Shown here: positions 34,166 through 42,260 of the stretch, piece after piece
Numbering within the stretch: position 1 is the stretch's first letter
How the letters are laid out: each line of letters starts with the position of its first letter
Source of the DNA: Nocardioides sp. IC4_145
GTDB lineage: Bacteria > Actinomycetota > Actinomycetes > Propionibacteriales > Nocardioidaceae
Reading direction: 5' to 3'
DNA length: 64,000 bases
Assembly: GCF_011250565.1 (NCBI RefSeq)
Contig: NZ_JAANMS010000004.1
Coordinates: 62,001 to 126,000 of the forward strand
The notes under the pieces: generated by a model
Database searches by the model: none
What the model was told of the DNA's origin: nothing
Seen by the model: the letters and a program-made list of their open reading frames with translations, nothing else
Position numbers and translations under genes: made by a program

Positions 34166-35635
34166 TTGCGCGCGGCGGACGACTTCCCGGACTACCTCGC
34201 CGCGCGGTGGGCGCCCCTGGTGCGCGTCGTCGTCCTGCTCGGCTGGTCGCTTCCCCTCGCCGAGCGCATCGTCGCCGCCGCCCTCGGCTCCTGCCGCCGG
34301 GACTGGCGCGAGCTGAGCGACACCGGCGACCTCGACGGCGAGGTGCTCGCCACCCTGACGGCGACCACGGCCCAGGCCCGTCGGCACCGCTTCGGTCCGG
34401 ACGGCCCCGAAGGGCCCGCCGACCCCACGGACGCCGACGCCGTCGACCACCACGTCGCCACCTACGCCGCCCTCGACGCCCTGCTCGACCGCGAGCGGAC
34501 CAGGCTCGCCGTGGCAGCGGTGCTCGGCCGGGGGAGGACCGACCACGCGGCGCTCGTCGACGACGTACGCCGTCTGGCGACGGCCGTGCGGGTAGGGCCG
34601 GCGCCCGCGCCGGCGGACCTGCCGACCCGGCTGGTGCCGCGGCGCACCGGCCGGCTGGTGCTCGTCGGTGCGGCCGTGGTCGCGCTGCTGGTGGCGGCGA
34701 CGTACGCGCTGGGCGTCGTCCGCCCCGACGAGACCGACAGCCCCGACGACCCGGACCAGCCGAGACTCCAGCGCCTCGCCCCGGTCGAGGTGGAGGAGGC
34801 GCCGAACCCGGCGCCCGTGTCGTGGTGGGCCGACGGCGTGCTGCACCTCGCCGCGGTGTCGTTGCGCGTGCCGGAGGTCGTCGACCTGGCCGCGGTCCAC
34901 GACGGCGCGGTCGTCACCGACGACGACGGGCGGGTCGTGCGCGTGCGCCTGGACGGCGCGCGGACCGTGCTCGGCCGGTACGTCCGGGAGTCGGGGCTCG
35001 CGGTCGACGACGGGACGCTGATCGCCTGGATCGAGCCCGACGGGACGGTGGTCGTCCACGACCTGTTCACCGACCGGGACGTGGACCGCCGCCGCCTCGA
35101 CATCGTCGACCTGGCCACCGTGCGGGTGGTCAGCCTCGACGGCGGCGCGGTCCACCTCACGTCCTCCTACGGCGACGTCCGGTGGGCGCCGGGGGACAGC
35201 TCGACGACCGTGACGCAGCCGCCGGTGCTGGTCGACCGCGCGTCGGGGGCCACGCTGAGCCGGGTCGGTCCGGGGACCGTCCGCGTCGAGCAGCCGTTCT
35301 TCAGCGTGGGCTTCACGCGTCCGGGCGACGGCGGGTCGGTCTCGCCGGACGGCGCGGTCGCGATCACCACCGCGGCGGACGACCGGTCGACGCTCGGCGT
35401 CGTCCGGGCGTACGACGCCCGCTCCGGCGAGCGGCTCCCCACCGGCTTGGGGCCGGACGACGCCGTGCTCGCTCTCGAGCCCGGACGCCCTGACCTCGTC
35501 ACCTACGTCGTCGTCGCGCGGGCCGCCACGTCCGACCGGCTCGAGCTGCGCACCTGCCGGCTCCGCACCGGTCGCTGCCGCACCCATGTGACGGTGCCGG
35601 CGAGCGACGGCGTACCGGTCCTCGCCGCGCCGTAG
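34166..35635 (+). CDS. Membrane protein with sigma-region-2-like N-terminus and extracytoplasmic beta domain
   Basis: A 489-residue protein starting at TTG, with GGGAGG 5 bases upstream. Residues 5-80 (FPDYLAARWAPLVRVVVLLG and onward to CRRDW) follow the helical pattern of region 2 in SigE-family ECF sigma factors, but without a region 4. After a charged linker, one membrane helix (about 163-185, GRLVLVGAAVVALLVAATYA) precedes about 300 outside residues of repeated short strands with Asp-Gly turns, suggesting a beta-propeller. The sigma likeness is by eye only. It may be a degenerate regulator or sensor; no partner is evident. Confidence 0.6.
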   Translation: MRAADDFPDYLAARWAPLVRVVVLLGWSLPLAERIVAAALGSCRRDWRELSDTGDLDGEVLATLTATTAQARRHRFGPDGPEGPADPTDADAVDHHVATYAALDALLDRERTRLAVAAVLGRGRTDHAALVDDVRRLATAVRVGPAPAPADLPTRLVPRRTGRLVLVGAAVVALLVAATYALGVVRPDETDSPDDPDQPRLQRLAPVEVEEAPNPAPVSWWADGVLHLAAVSLRVPEVVDLAAVHDGAVVTDDDGRVVRVRLDGARTVLGRYVRESGLAVDDGTLIAWIEPDGTVVVHDLFTDRDVDRRRLDIVDLATVRVVSLDGGAVHLTSSYGDVRWAPGDSSTTVTQPPVLVDRASGATLSRVGPGTVRVEQPFFSVGFTRPGDGGSVSPDGAVAITTAADDRSTLGVVRAYDARSGERLPTGLGPDDAVLALEPGRPDLVTYVVVARAATSDRLELRTCRLRTGRCRTHVTVPASDGVPVLAAP

Positions 35636-35638
35636 GGT
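35633..35638 (+). promoter_or_regulatory. Leaderless promoter -10 (TAGGGT) of the PhzF gene
   Basis: TAGGGT lies 7 bases before GTG 35646. Its first three bases are the stop codon of the preceding gene. Confidence 0.55.
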
Positions 35639-35645
35639 CGACCGG

Positions 35646-36497
35646 GTGACCAGCCCCGCGCGCTCCCTGCCGTTCCGCCAGGTCGACGTCTTCTCCAGCG
35701 AGCCGCTGCTCGGCAACCCGGTGGCCGTCGTCCACGACGCCGACGACCTGACCGACGAGCAGATGGCGGCGTTCGCGCGGTGGACGAACCTCTCGGAGAC
35801 GACGTTCCTCCTGGCGCCCACCGACCCGGCCGCGGACTACCGGCTGCGGATCTTCACCCCCGGCGCAGAGCTGCCGTTCGCCGGCCACCCCACCCTCGGC
35901 AGCGCGCACGCCTGGCTCGAGGCGGGCGGCGTGCCCGCGGGGGAGGACGTCGTGCAGGAGTGCGGCGCCGGGTTGGTGCGCCTGCGTCGGGGTGAGGTGC
36001 TCGCCTTCGAGGCGCCGCCGCTGACCCGGTCCGGTCCGGTCGACGAGGCGGACCTCGACGGCGTGGCCGCCGCGCTGCGCGTCGGCCGCGACGACCTCGT
36101 CGACGCGGCCTGGATCGACAACGGCCCCGGGTGGGTCGGCGTGCTGCTGCGCGACGCCGACGCGGTGCTGGCGCTCCGGCCCGACTTCGCGGCGATCGGC
36201 GACCTGAAGATCGGCGTCGTCGGCGAGCACCCCGCAGGGCACGAGGCGGCCGTCGAGGTCCGCGCGTTCTGCCCGGAGTACGGCGTCCCGGAGGACCCGG
36301 TCACCGGCAGCCTCAACGCCGGGATCGGCCAGTGGCTCGCGGGCACCCGCCTGCCGGCGTCGTACGTCGCGGCGCAGGGGACCGCGGTCGGCCGGCGGGG
36401 CCGCGTCCACGTCGCCCGCGACGTGCCCGGGGAGGGGGGAGCCGTCCACGTCGGCGGCGCCACCCGCACCACCATCACCGGCACGCTGGACCTCTGA
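35646..36497 (+). CDS. PhzF-family isomerase-like protein
   Basis: A 283-residue protein of the PhzF/diaminopimelate-epimerase fold. The N-terminus [19 protein letters not shown] is characteristic, as is NLSETTFLL with the catalytic Glu in position. [19 protein letters not shown] and [21 protein letters not shown] are also conserved. It starts at GTG from a leaderless promoter. PhzF enzymes isomerise small acids, as in phenazine synthesis, but most chromosomal copies have unknown substrates and there are no phenazine genes here. It lies directly before thyA. Confidence 0.88.
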   Translation: MTSPARSLPFRQVDVFSSEPLLGNPVAVVHDADDLTDEQMAAFARWTNLSETTFLLAPTDPAADYRLRIFTPGAELPFAGHPTLGSAHAWLEAGGVPAGEDVVQECGAGLVRLRRGEVLAFEAPPLTRSGPVDEADLDGVAAALRVGRDDLVDAAWIDNGPGWVGVLLRDADAVLALRPDFAAIGDLKIGVVGEHPAGHEAAVEVRAFCPEYGVPEDPVTGSLNAGIGQWLAGTRLPASYVAAQGTAVGRRGRVHVARDVPGEGGAVHVGGATRTTITGTLDL

Positions 36498-36518
36498 GCG
36501 GAGCCGGCGCCGAGCAAC

Positions 36519-36524
36519 TAGGCT
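36519..36524 (+). promoter_or_regulatory. Leaderless promoter -10 (TAGGCT) of thyA
   Basis: TAGGCT lies 7 bases before GTG 36532. Confidence 0.6.
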
Positions 36525-36531
36525 CGTCCCC

Positions 36532-37341
36532 GTGCAGCAGTACCTCGACCTCCTCCGCCGTGTCCTCGACGAGGGCGTCGAGAAGGGCGACCGCACCGGC
36601 ACCGGCACGCTGAGCGTGTTCGGCCACCAGATGCGGTTCGACCTGCAGGCCGGCTTCCCGCTGGTGACGACCAAGAAGGTGCACATCAGGTCGGTCTTCG
36701 GGGAGCTGCTGTGGTTCCTGCGCGGCGACACCAACGTGCGCTGGTTGCAGGAGCGCGGCATCTCGATCTGGGACGAGTGGGCCGACGAGCAGGGCGAGCT
36801 GGGTCCGGTCTACGGCCACCAGTGGCGGTCCTGGCCGACGCCCGACGGCCGCACGGTCGACCAGCTCGCGCAGGTGGTCGAGCAGATCCGGCGCGACCCC
36901 GACTCCCGCCGGCACATCGTGTCGGCGTGGAACGTCGCGGACATCCCGGACATGGCGCTGGCGCCGTGCCACACGATGTTCCAGTTCTACGTCGCGCCGC
37001 AGGCCGACGGACCGGGCCGGCTGTCCTGCCAGCTCTACCAGCGCTCGGGCGACGTCTTCCTCGGCGTGCCGTTCAACATCGCCTCCTACGCGCTGCTGAC
37101 CCACATGGTCGCCCAGGTGACCGGCCTCGAGGTCGGCGACTTCGTGCACACGCTCGGCGACGCGCACCTCTACCTCAACCACCTCGACCAGGCCCGGCTC
37201 CAGCTCACCCGCGAGCCGCGGCCGCTGCCGCGACTGGTGCTCGACCCGACCGTCACCGAGGTCGACGCGCTCGAGCTCGAGCACATCGAGGTCGCCGGCT
37301 ACGACCCGCACCCGGGCATCAAGGCGCCGATCGCCGTATGA
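36532..37341 (+). CDS. thyA: Thymidylate synthase
   Basis: A 269-residue enzyme methylating dUMP with methylene-tetrahydrofolate. Catalytic Cys146 sits in [31 protein letters not shown] and the dUMP-binding RRHIVSAWN are intact. GTG start with a leaderless -10. dfrA begins 11 bases downstream, regenerating tetrahydrofolate from the dihydrofolate that this enzyme makes, a common operon pair. Confidence 0.97.
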   Translation: MQQYLDLLRRVLDEGVEKGDRTGTGTLSVFGHQMRFDLQAGFPLVTTKKVHIRSVFGELLWFLRGDTNVRWLQERGISIWDEWADEQGELGPVYGHQWRSWPTPDGRTVDQLAQVVEQIRRDPDSRRHIVSAWNVADIPDMALAPCHTMFQFYVAPQADGPGRLSCQLYQRSGDVFLGVPFNIASYALLTHMVAQVTGLEVGDFVHTLGDAHLYLNHLDQARLQLTREPRPLPRLVLDPTVTEVDALELEHIEVAGYDPHPGIKAPIAV

Positions 37342-37351
37342 GCGCCCGCCG

Positions 37352-37846
37352 ATGACACCCGGCGGGAAGCGCGTCGTGCTCGTCGCGGCGGTGGCGGCCA
37401 ACGGCGTCATCGGCAACGGCGCGGACATCCCGTGGCGGATCCCCGGCGAGCAGAAGCGGTTCAAGGAGCTCACCTGGGGCCACGTGCTGCTCATGGGCCG
37501 CACGACCTACGACTCGATCGGCCGCCCGCTGCGCGGCCGCACCACCGTGGTGCTGACCCGCGACCCGTCATGGACCGCCGACGGTGTCCTCGTCGCCCAC
37601 GACCTCGCCGAGGCGCTGGCCCTCGCCGACGGGCTCCAGGGCGACGTGATGGTCGCCGGCGGCGCCCAGGTGTACGCCGCCGCGCTCGCCGTCGCCGACG
37701 AGCAGGTGATCTCCGAGGTCCACCTCGAGCCGGCCGGCGACGTGCTCTACCCCGCCGTCGATCGGGGGGAGTGGCGCGAGGTCTCCCGCGAGCCCGCCGA
37801 GGGCTACGACGTCGTCCGCTGGGAGCGGCGTACCACCGCTTCCTGA
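37352..37846 (+). CDS. folA: Dihydrofolate reductase
   Basis: A 164-residue enzyme. VAAVAANGVIGNGADIPWRIPGEQKRFKELT contains the active-site Asp (ADIPW), and VLLMGRTTYDSIGRPLRGRTTVVLTR the NADPH-binding region; VMVAGGAQVYAAAL is the third conserved segment. It restores tetrahydrofolate after ThyA. ATG 37352 lies 11 bases past the thyA stop and is probably co-transcribed with it. Confidence 0.96.
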   Translation: MTPGGKRVVLVAAVAANGVIGNGADIPWRIPGEQKRFKELTWGHVLLMGRTTYDSIGRPLRGRTTVVLTRDPSWTADGVLVAHDLAEALALADGLQGDVMVAGGAQVYAAALAVADEQVISEVHLEPAGDVLYPAVDRGEWREVSREPAEGYDVVRWERRTTAS

Positions 37847-37866
37847 GGGCGCCGGCCGGTGACCGG

Positions 37867-37914
37867 GGTCGTGTGCCTGACGACGCGTCACGGCTCGTTC
37901 TAGGGCACACGACC
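37867..37914. repeat. Interrupted palindrome between convergent folA and sulfotransferase genes
   Basis: GGTCGTGTGCC (37867-37877) pairs perfectly with GGCACACGACC (37904-37914); within, TGACG (37878-37882) and CGTCA (37886-37890) form a small second hairpin. It lies in a 130-base gap between two gene ends. It may be a bidirectional terminator or a mobile repeat. Confidence 0.6.
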
Positions 37915-37976
37915 GCGACGGGCCGGCACAGTCCGGCGCAATTGCGCGGTTTCAGCGCCCGGCCGGGCCCCGAGGC

Positions 37977-38567
37977 TCAACGCGCCGAGCGGTAGACCTC
38001 GAGGTCGGCGGCGTAGTGCTCCTCGAGCCGCGCGCGCGTCCGCGGCGAGACGTCCAGCTCGCGCGCCGGTGAGGCGTTGGCGCGCGAGGGAGCGGACAGG
38101 TCGACGCCGAGCCGGTCGGCCATCCAGGCGGCGGCGTCCTCGAGGTGCTCGTAGCGGTAGATCCGCTCGACGATGACCTTGCCGTCGACGTCGGAGACGA
38201 AGTTCGCCGAGCTGCCCAGGTTGAGCTCGCCGGCCAGGATCTGCTCGGCGAACTCCTCGAACGCCATGCCGCCGGTGTAGCGCGGCTTGCCCTCGAACCC
38301 GGGCCGCGCGCGGTAGCGCCACCACGACGCCGCCCAGTCCACCGGCTCGCGCACGAGGCAGACCAGCTCGTAGCTCTCCCGCGGGAAGCCGTAGGCCTCC
38401 AGCGTCGGCGCGATCCGCTGCTCGAAGGTCCGCGCCCGCATGTGCTTCATCGTGGGCGGCTTGCGGACGACGAGCTGCGCGTGGGCGTCGAAGCGCCGCT
38501 GGATCGCCGTCGAGCCGGTCTTGGTCATCGAGAGGAAGACGAACCCGGCGTGCGCCATGGCGAGCAT
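37977..38567 (-). CDS. Sulfotransferase-like P-loop protein
   Basis: A 196-residue protein. VFLSMTKTGSTAIQRRF near the N-terminus is the 5'-phosphosulfate loop pattern of PAPS-dependent sulfotransferases, and LVCLVREPVDWAASWWRY the 3'-phosphate region (Arg and the nearby Ser). RIYRYEHLEDAAAWMADRLGVD follows as usual in bacterial relatives. It is short for the family (typical 230-300), so the C-terminal part may be reduced. TACGGT on the minus strand lies 7 bases before ATG 38567. The acceptor is unknown; cell-surface glycans or lipids are possible. Confidence 0.8.
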   Translation of the reverse strand: MLAMAHAGFVFLSMTKTGSTAIQRRFDAHAQLVVRKPPTMKHMRARTFEQRIAPTLEAYGFPRESYELVCLVREPVDWAASWWRYRARPGFEGKPRYTGGMAFEEFAEQILAGELNLGSSANFVSDVDGKVIVERIYRYEHLEDAAAWMADRLGVDLSAPSRANASPARELDVSPRTRARLEEHYAADLEVYRSAR

Positions 38568-38574
38568 GGTGCAG

Positions 38575-38580
38575 ACCGTA
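38575..38580 (-). promoter_or_regulatory. Leaderless promoter -10 (TACGGT) of the sulfotransferase gene
   Basis: TACGGT on the minus strand lies 7 bases before ATG 38567; the divergent LLM gene begins 40 bases away. Confidence 0.5.
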
Positions 38581-38606
38581 TCGGCCGTGCTGGCAGGCTT
38601 GGCGCC

Positions 38607-39545
38607 ATGGAGCTGCGCATCTTCACCGAACCCCAGCAGGGCGCGACGTACGACGACCTGCTCGCTGTCGCCCGGACCACCGAGGAGCTCGGCTTCGGGG
38701 CGTTCTTCCGCTCCGACCACTACCTCGGCATGGGCACCGAGGGCCTCCCCGGCCCGAGCGACGCGTGGATCACGCTGGCCGGCCTCGCCCGCGACACGAG
38801 CACGATCCGCCTCGGCACGATGATGACCAGCGCGACCTTCCGCCACCCGGGTCCGCTCGCGATCAGCGTCGCGAACGTCGACCAGATGAGCGGCGGCCGG
38901 GTCGAGCTCGGCATCGGCGCGGGTTGGTTCGAGGCCGAGCACACCAAGTACGGCATCCCGTTCCCGTCCACGGGCGAGCGCTTCGACCGGTTCGAAGAGC
39001 AGCTCGAGGTGATCACCGGCCTGTGGGCGACCGAGGGCGGGTTCGACTTCACCGGGCAGCACTACGCGGTCACCGACAGCCCCGGCCTGCCCAAGCCCGT
39101 GCAGACCGGCGGCCGCCGCGGCGGCCCGCCGGTGCTCATCGGCGGCCTCGGCAAGAAGCGCACGCCCGCGCTGGCGGCCCGGTTCGCCGACGAGTTCAAC
39201 CTGCCGTTCGTCGACGAGACGACCACCGAGGCGCAGTTCGCCCGCGTCCGCGCCGCCTGCGAGGCGGTCGACCGCGACCCGGCGACGATGACCTGGTCCA
39301 ACGCGCTCGTGCTCTGCGTCGGCGAGGACGAGGCCGAGGTCGATCGCCGCGTCGCCGCGATCGGCCGCGACAAGGACGAGCTGCGCGAGAACGGCCTGGC
39401 CGGCACCCCGCAGGAGGTCGTCGACAAGATCGGGCGGTACGCCGCGCTGGGCGCGGAGCGCGTCTACCTCCAGGTCCTGGACCTGGCCGACCTCGACCAC
39501 CTCCGGCTGGTGGCGCGCGACGTGATGCCCCACGTCGGGCGATAA
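38607..39545 (+). CDS. LLM-class F420/flavin-dependent oxidoreductase
   Basis: A 312-residue TIM-barrel of the luciferase-like family. ELRIFTEPQQGATYDDLLAVARTTEELGFGAFFRSDHYL at the N-terminus, TIRLGTMMTSATFRHPG and GRVELGIGAGW are family hallmarks; the branch resembles F420-dependent TIGR03560 proteins of actinobacteria. Substrate unknown. I chose ATG 38607, with CAGGCT 7 bases upstream. The stop TAA is shared with the -10 of dapA. Confidence 0.87.
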   Translation: MELRIFTEPQQGATYDDLLAVARTTEELGFGAFFRSDHYLGMGTEGLPGPSDAWITLAGLARDTSTIRLGTMMTSATFRHPGPLAISVANVDQMSGGRVELGIGAGWFEAEHTKYGIPFPSTGERFDRFEEQLEVITGLWATEGGFDFTGQHYAVTDSPGLPKPVQTGGRRGGPPVLIGGLGKKRTPALAARFADEFNLPFVDETTTEAQFARVRAACEAVDRDPATMTWSNALVLCVGEDEAEVDRRVAAIGRDKDELRENGLAGTPQEVVDKIGRYAALGAERVYLQVLDLADLDHLRLVARDVMPHVGR

Positions 39546-39548
39546 CCT
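39543..39548 (+). promoter_or_regulatory. Leaderless promoter -10 (TAACCT) of dapA
   Basis: TAACCT lies 7 bases before ATG 39556, and its TAA is the stop codon of the preceding gene. Confidence 0.6.
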
Positions 39549-39555
39549 GACCCCT

Positions 39556-40494
39556 ATGACCGACACGGCCGCCCCGACCCCCGCAGCCAGCCCGGGAGCG
39601 CCGTTCGGGCGCGTCCTCACCGCGATGGCCACGGCCTTCGCCGAGGACGGGTCGGTGGACCTCGAGGCGACCCAGCGGATCGCCCGCCACCTGGTCGAGC
39701 ACGGCCACGACGGGCTGGTCGTCTCCGGCACGACGGGGGAGTCGCCGACGACCACCCCGGACGAGGACGGCGACATCCTCGCGGCGGTCCGTGACGCGGT
39801 CGGCAGCGAGATCCACCTGGTCGCCGGCGTCGGCACCAACGACACCCGCACGTCGCTCGGCCTGGCCAAGCAGGCGAGGAAGAACGGCGCCGACGGCGTG
39901 CTGCTCGTGTCGCCGTACTACAACAAGCCCGGCCAGCGCGGCATCCTGCAGCACTTCCGACAGGTCAGCGGTGCCGCCGAGCTGCCGGTCATGCTCTACG
40001 ACGTGCCGGGGCGGACCGGGTCGACGATCGCGCTGGAGACCTACGAGCAGGCGATCGCCTGGGACGAGGTCGTCGCGGTCAAGGACGCCGTCGGCGACTT
40101 CGCCCGCGGCGTACGCATCCGTGAGCTCGGGTACGCCGTCTACTCCGGCGACGACGAGGCCAACCTCGGCTGGCTCGCGCACGGCGCGGTCGGCTTCGTG
40201 AGCGTCGTCGGCCACGTCGCCGGCGACCAGCTCCGGGCGATGGCCGAGAGCTACTGGGCCGGCGACACCGCCGCCGCCCTCGAGACCTACACGCGGATGC
40301 TCCCCGCGATCGACGCCGTCATGGGCGTCGCCAACTACGGAGCGACCACCGCCAAGGCAGCGCTCCAGCTCCTCGGCGTCCTCGACAACCGGCGGGTGCG
40401 GTCTCCCCTCGTGGAGCTCGACGACGACGAGGTCGCCGCGCTGCGGACCGGCCTCGAGGCCGCCGGTCTTCTCACGCAAGGAACCCGCGCTTGA
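39556..40494 (+). CDS. dapA: 4-hydroxy-tetrahydrodipicolinate synthase
   Basis: A 312-residue enzyme condensing pyruvate and aspartate semialdehyde, the first step to diaminopimelate and lysine. The Schiff-base Lys176 is in VAVKDAVGDF; GLVVSGTTGESPT, LLVSPYYNKPGQRGI and MLYDVPGRTG are conserved. Translation of rnj begins inside its stop (TTGA overlap), as in the mycobacterial dapA-rnj pair. Confidence 0.96.
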   Translation: MTDTAAPTPAASPGAPFGRVLTAMATAFAEDGSVDLEATQRIARHLVEHGHDGLVVSGTTGESPTTTPDEDGDILAAVRDAVGSEIHLVAGVGTNDTRTSLGLAKQARKNGADGVLLVSPYYNKPGQRGILQHFRQVSGAAELPVMLYDVPGRTGSTIALETYEQAIAWDEVVAVKDAVGDFARGVRIRELGYAVYSGDDEANLGWLAHGAVGFVSVVGHVAGDQLRAMAESYWAGDTAAALETYTRMLPAIDAVMGVANYGATTAKAALQLLGVLDNRRVRSPLVELDDDEVAALRTGLEAAGLLTQGTRA

Positions 40495-42176
40495 GCCACC
40501 CCCACCCCGAGCTGTCCGCGCCGCCGGCCCTCCCGAAGGGCGGCCTCCGGGTCATCCCGCTCGGCGGCCTCGGTGAGGTCGGGCGCAACATGACCGTCTT
40601 CGAGCACGAGGACCGCCTGCTCGTCGTCGACTGCGGCGTGCTGTTCCCCGAGGACCACCACCCCGGCGTCGACCTGATCCTCCCCGACTTCGGTCCCATC
40701 CGGGACCGGCTGGACCAGGTCGAGGCGCTGGTGCTCACCCACGGCCACGAGGACCACATCGGCGCGACGCCGTACCTCCTGCGCGAGCGCGGCGACATCC
40801 CGCTCGTCGGCTCCGAGCTGACGCTGGCGCTGCTGGACTCCAAGCTGCGCGAGCACCGGCTCAAGGAGACCGTCCACCACAAGGTCAAGGAGGGAGACCG
40901 GCTCACGTTCGGCCCCTTCGAGCTCGAGTTCGTGGCGGTCAACCACTCGATCCCCGACGCGCTCGCCGTCGCCATCCGCACCGCCGCCGGGATGGTGCTG
41001 CACACCGGCGACTTCAAGATGGACCAGCTGCCGCTCGACGGCCGGATCACCGACCTGCGGGCGTTCGCGCGGCTGGGGGAGGAGGGCGTCGACCTCTTCC
41101 TCACCGACTCCACCAACGCCGAGACGCCCGGGTTCACGCCGGCGGAGAAGTCGATCACCCCGGTCATCGACCAGGTCTTCCGCGAGTCCTCGCAGCGGGT
41201 CATCGTCGCCTGCTTCGCCTCGCACGTGCACCGCGTCCAGCAGGTGCTCGACGCGGCGTACGCCCACGAGCGGCAGGTGGCGTACGTCGGCCGCTCGATG
41301 GTCCGCAACATGGCCATCGCCCGCGACCTCGGCTACCTCAAGGTCCCGCCGGGCACGCTGGTCGACACCAAGGACCTCGCCGACCTGCCGCCGGAGCGCC
41401 AGGTGCTGATCTCGACCGGGTCGCAGGGCGAGCCGATGTCGGCGCTGAGCCGGATCGCGCAGCGCAACCACCACTTCGTGCACATCGAGGAGGGCGACAC
41501 CGTCCTGCTCGCCTCGAGCCTCATCCCCGGCAACGAGAACGCCGTCTACCGCGTCATCAACGGCCTCGCCCGCTGGGGCGCGCGGGTCGTGCACAAGGGC
41601 AACGCGCTCGTGCACGTCTCCGGCCACGCCAGCGCCGGCGAGCTGCTCTACTGCTACAACATCGTGAAGCCGCGCAACGTGCTGCCCGTGCACGGGGAGA
41701 TGCGGCACATGCTCGCCAACCGCGACCTCGCGCTGGCCACCGGCGTCGAGAACGTCGTCGTGGCCGAGGACGGCGTCGTGGTCGACCTGGTCAACGGGGT
41801 CGCCTCGGTCGCCGGCAAGGTGGAGTGCGGCTACGTCTTCGTCGACGGCTCCTCGGTCGGCGACATCACCGAGTCCGACCTCAAGGACCGCCGGATCCTC
41901 GGCGAGGAGGGCTTCATCTCGGTCATCGTCGTCGTCGACTCCGTCAGCGGCAAGGTCTCCGGCGGGCCCGAGATCCACGCGCGCGGCAACGCGCTCGACG
42001 GCGCGTCGTTCGACGAGGTCAAGCAGCCGATCATCGACGCCCTCGACCGCGCGATCGCCGAGGGCAACACCGACTCCTACCAGCTCCAGCAGACGGTACG
42101 TCGCGTGATCGGCCGCTGGGTCTCCGGCACCCACCGCCGCCGGCCGATGATCATCCCCGTCGTGATCGAGGCCTGA
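40491..42176 (+). CDS. rnj: Ribonuclease J
   Basis: A 561-residue metallo-beta-lactamase/beta-CASP RNase. The zinc motif HGHEDH (His84, His86, Asp88, His89) and the beta-CASP segments (DSTNAETPG, SHVHRVQQV, ISTGSQGEPMSAL, HVSGHASAGEL, PVHGEMRH) are complete. TTG start overlaps the dapA stop by four bases. It degrades and matures RNA, 5'-3' and endonucleolytically. A strong terminator follows. Confidence 0.96.
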   Translation: MSHPHPELSAPPALPKGGLRVIPLGGLGEVGRNMTVFEHEDRLLVVDCGVLFPEDHHPGVDLILPDFGPIRDRLDQVEALVLTHGHEDHIGATPYLLRERGDIPLVGSELTLALLDSKLREHRLKETVHHKVKEGDRLTFGPFELEFVAVNHSIPDALAVAIRTAAGMVLHTGDFKMDQLPLDGRITDLRAFARLGEEGVDLFLTDSTNAETPGFTPAEKSITPVIDQVFRESSQRVIVACFASHVHRVQQVLDAAYAHERQVAYVGRSMVRNMAIARDLGYLKVPPGTLVDTKDLADLPPERQVLISTGSQGEPMSALSRIAQRNHHFVHIEEGDTVLLASSLIPGNENAVYRVINGLARWGARVVHKGNALVHVSGHASAGELLYCYNIVKPRNVLPVHGEMRHMLANRDLALATGVENVVVAEDGVVVDLVNGVASVAGKVECGYVFVDGSSVGDITESDLKDRRILGEEGFISVIVVVDSVSGKVSGGPEIHARGNALDGASFDEVKQPIIDALDRAIAEGNTDSYQLQQTVRRVIGRWVSGTHRRRPMIIPVVIEA

Positions 42177-42203
42177 CCCGCCGGTCGAGCAGCACCGACG
42201 CGT

Positions 42204-42239
42204 AGAGGCCCCGCCCGGATCGCTCCGGGCGGGGCCTCT
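42204..42239. terminator. Bidirectional terminator after rnj
   Basis: A perfect 16-base stem (AGAGGCCCCGCCCGGA at 42204-42219, complement at 42224-42239) with the loop TCGC lies between the stops of rnj and the convergent protease gene. The right arm ends CCTCTC, with T residues, on the plus side. Confidence 0.85.
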
Positions 42240-42260
42240 CGTCGTGCTGGTCGACCAGGG

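Noticed and set aside
31226..35821. A 1531-residue minus-strand open frame spanning pepA and gcvT to PhzF
   Set aside because: Only its 3' part is the real pepA; the rest is the antisense shadow of gcvT and neighbouring genes, common in high-GC DNA.
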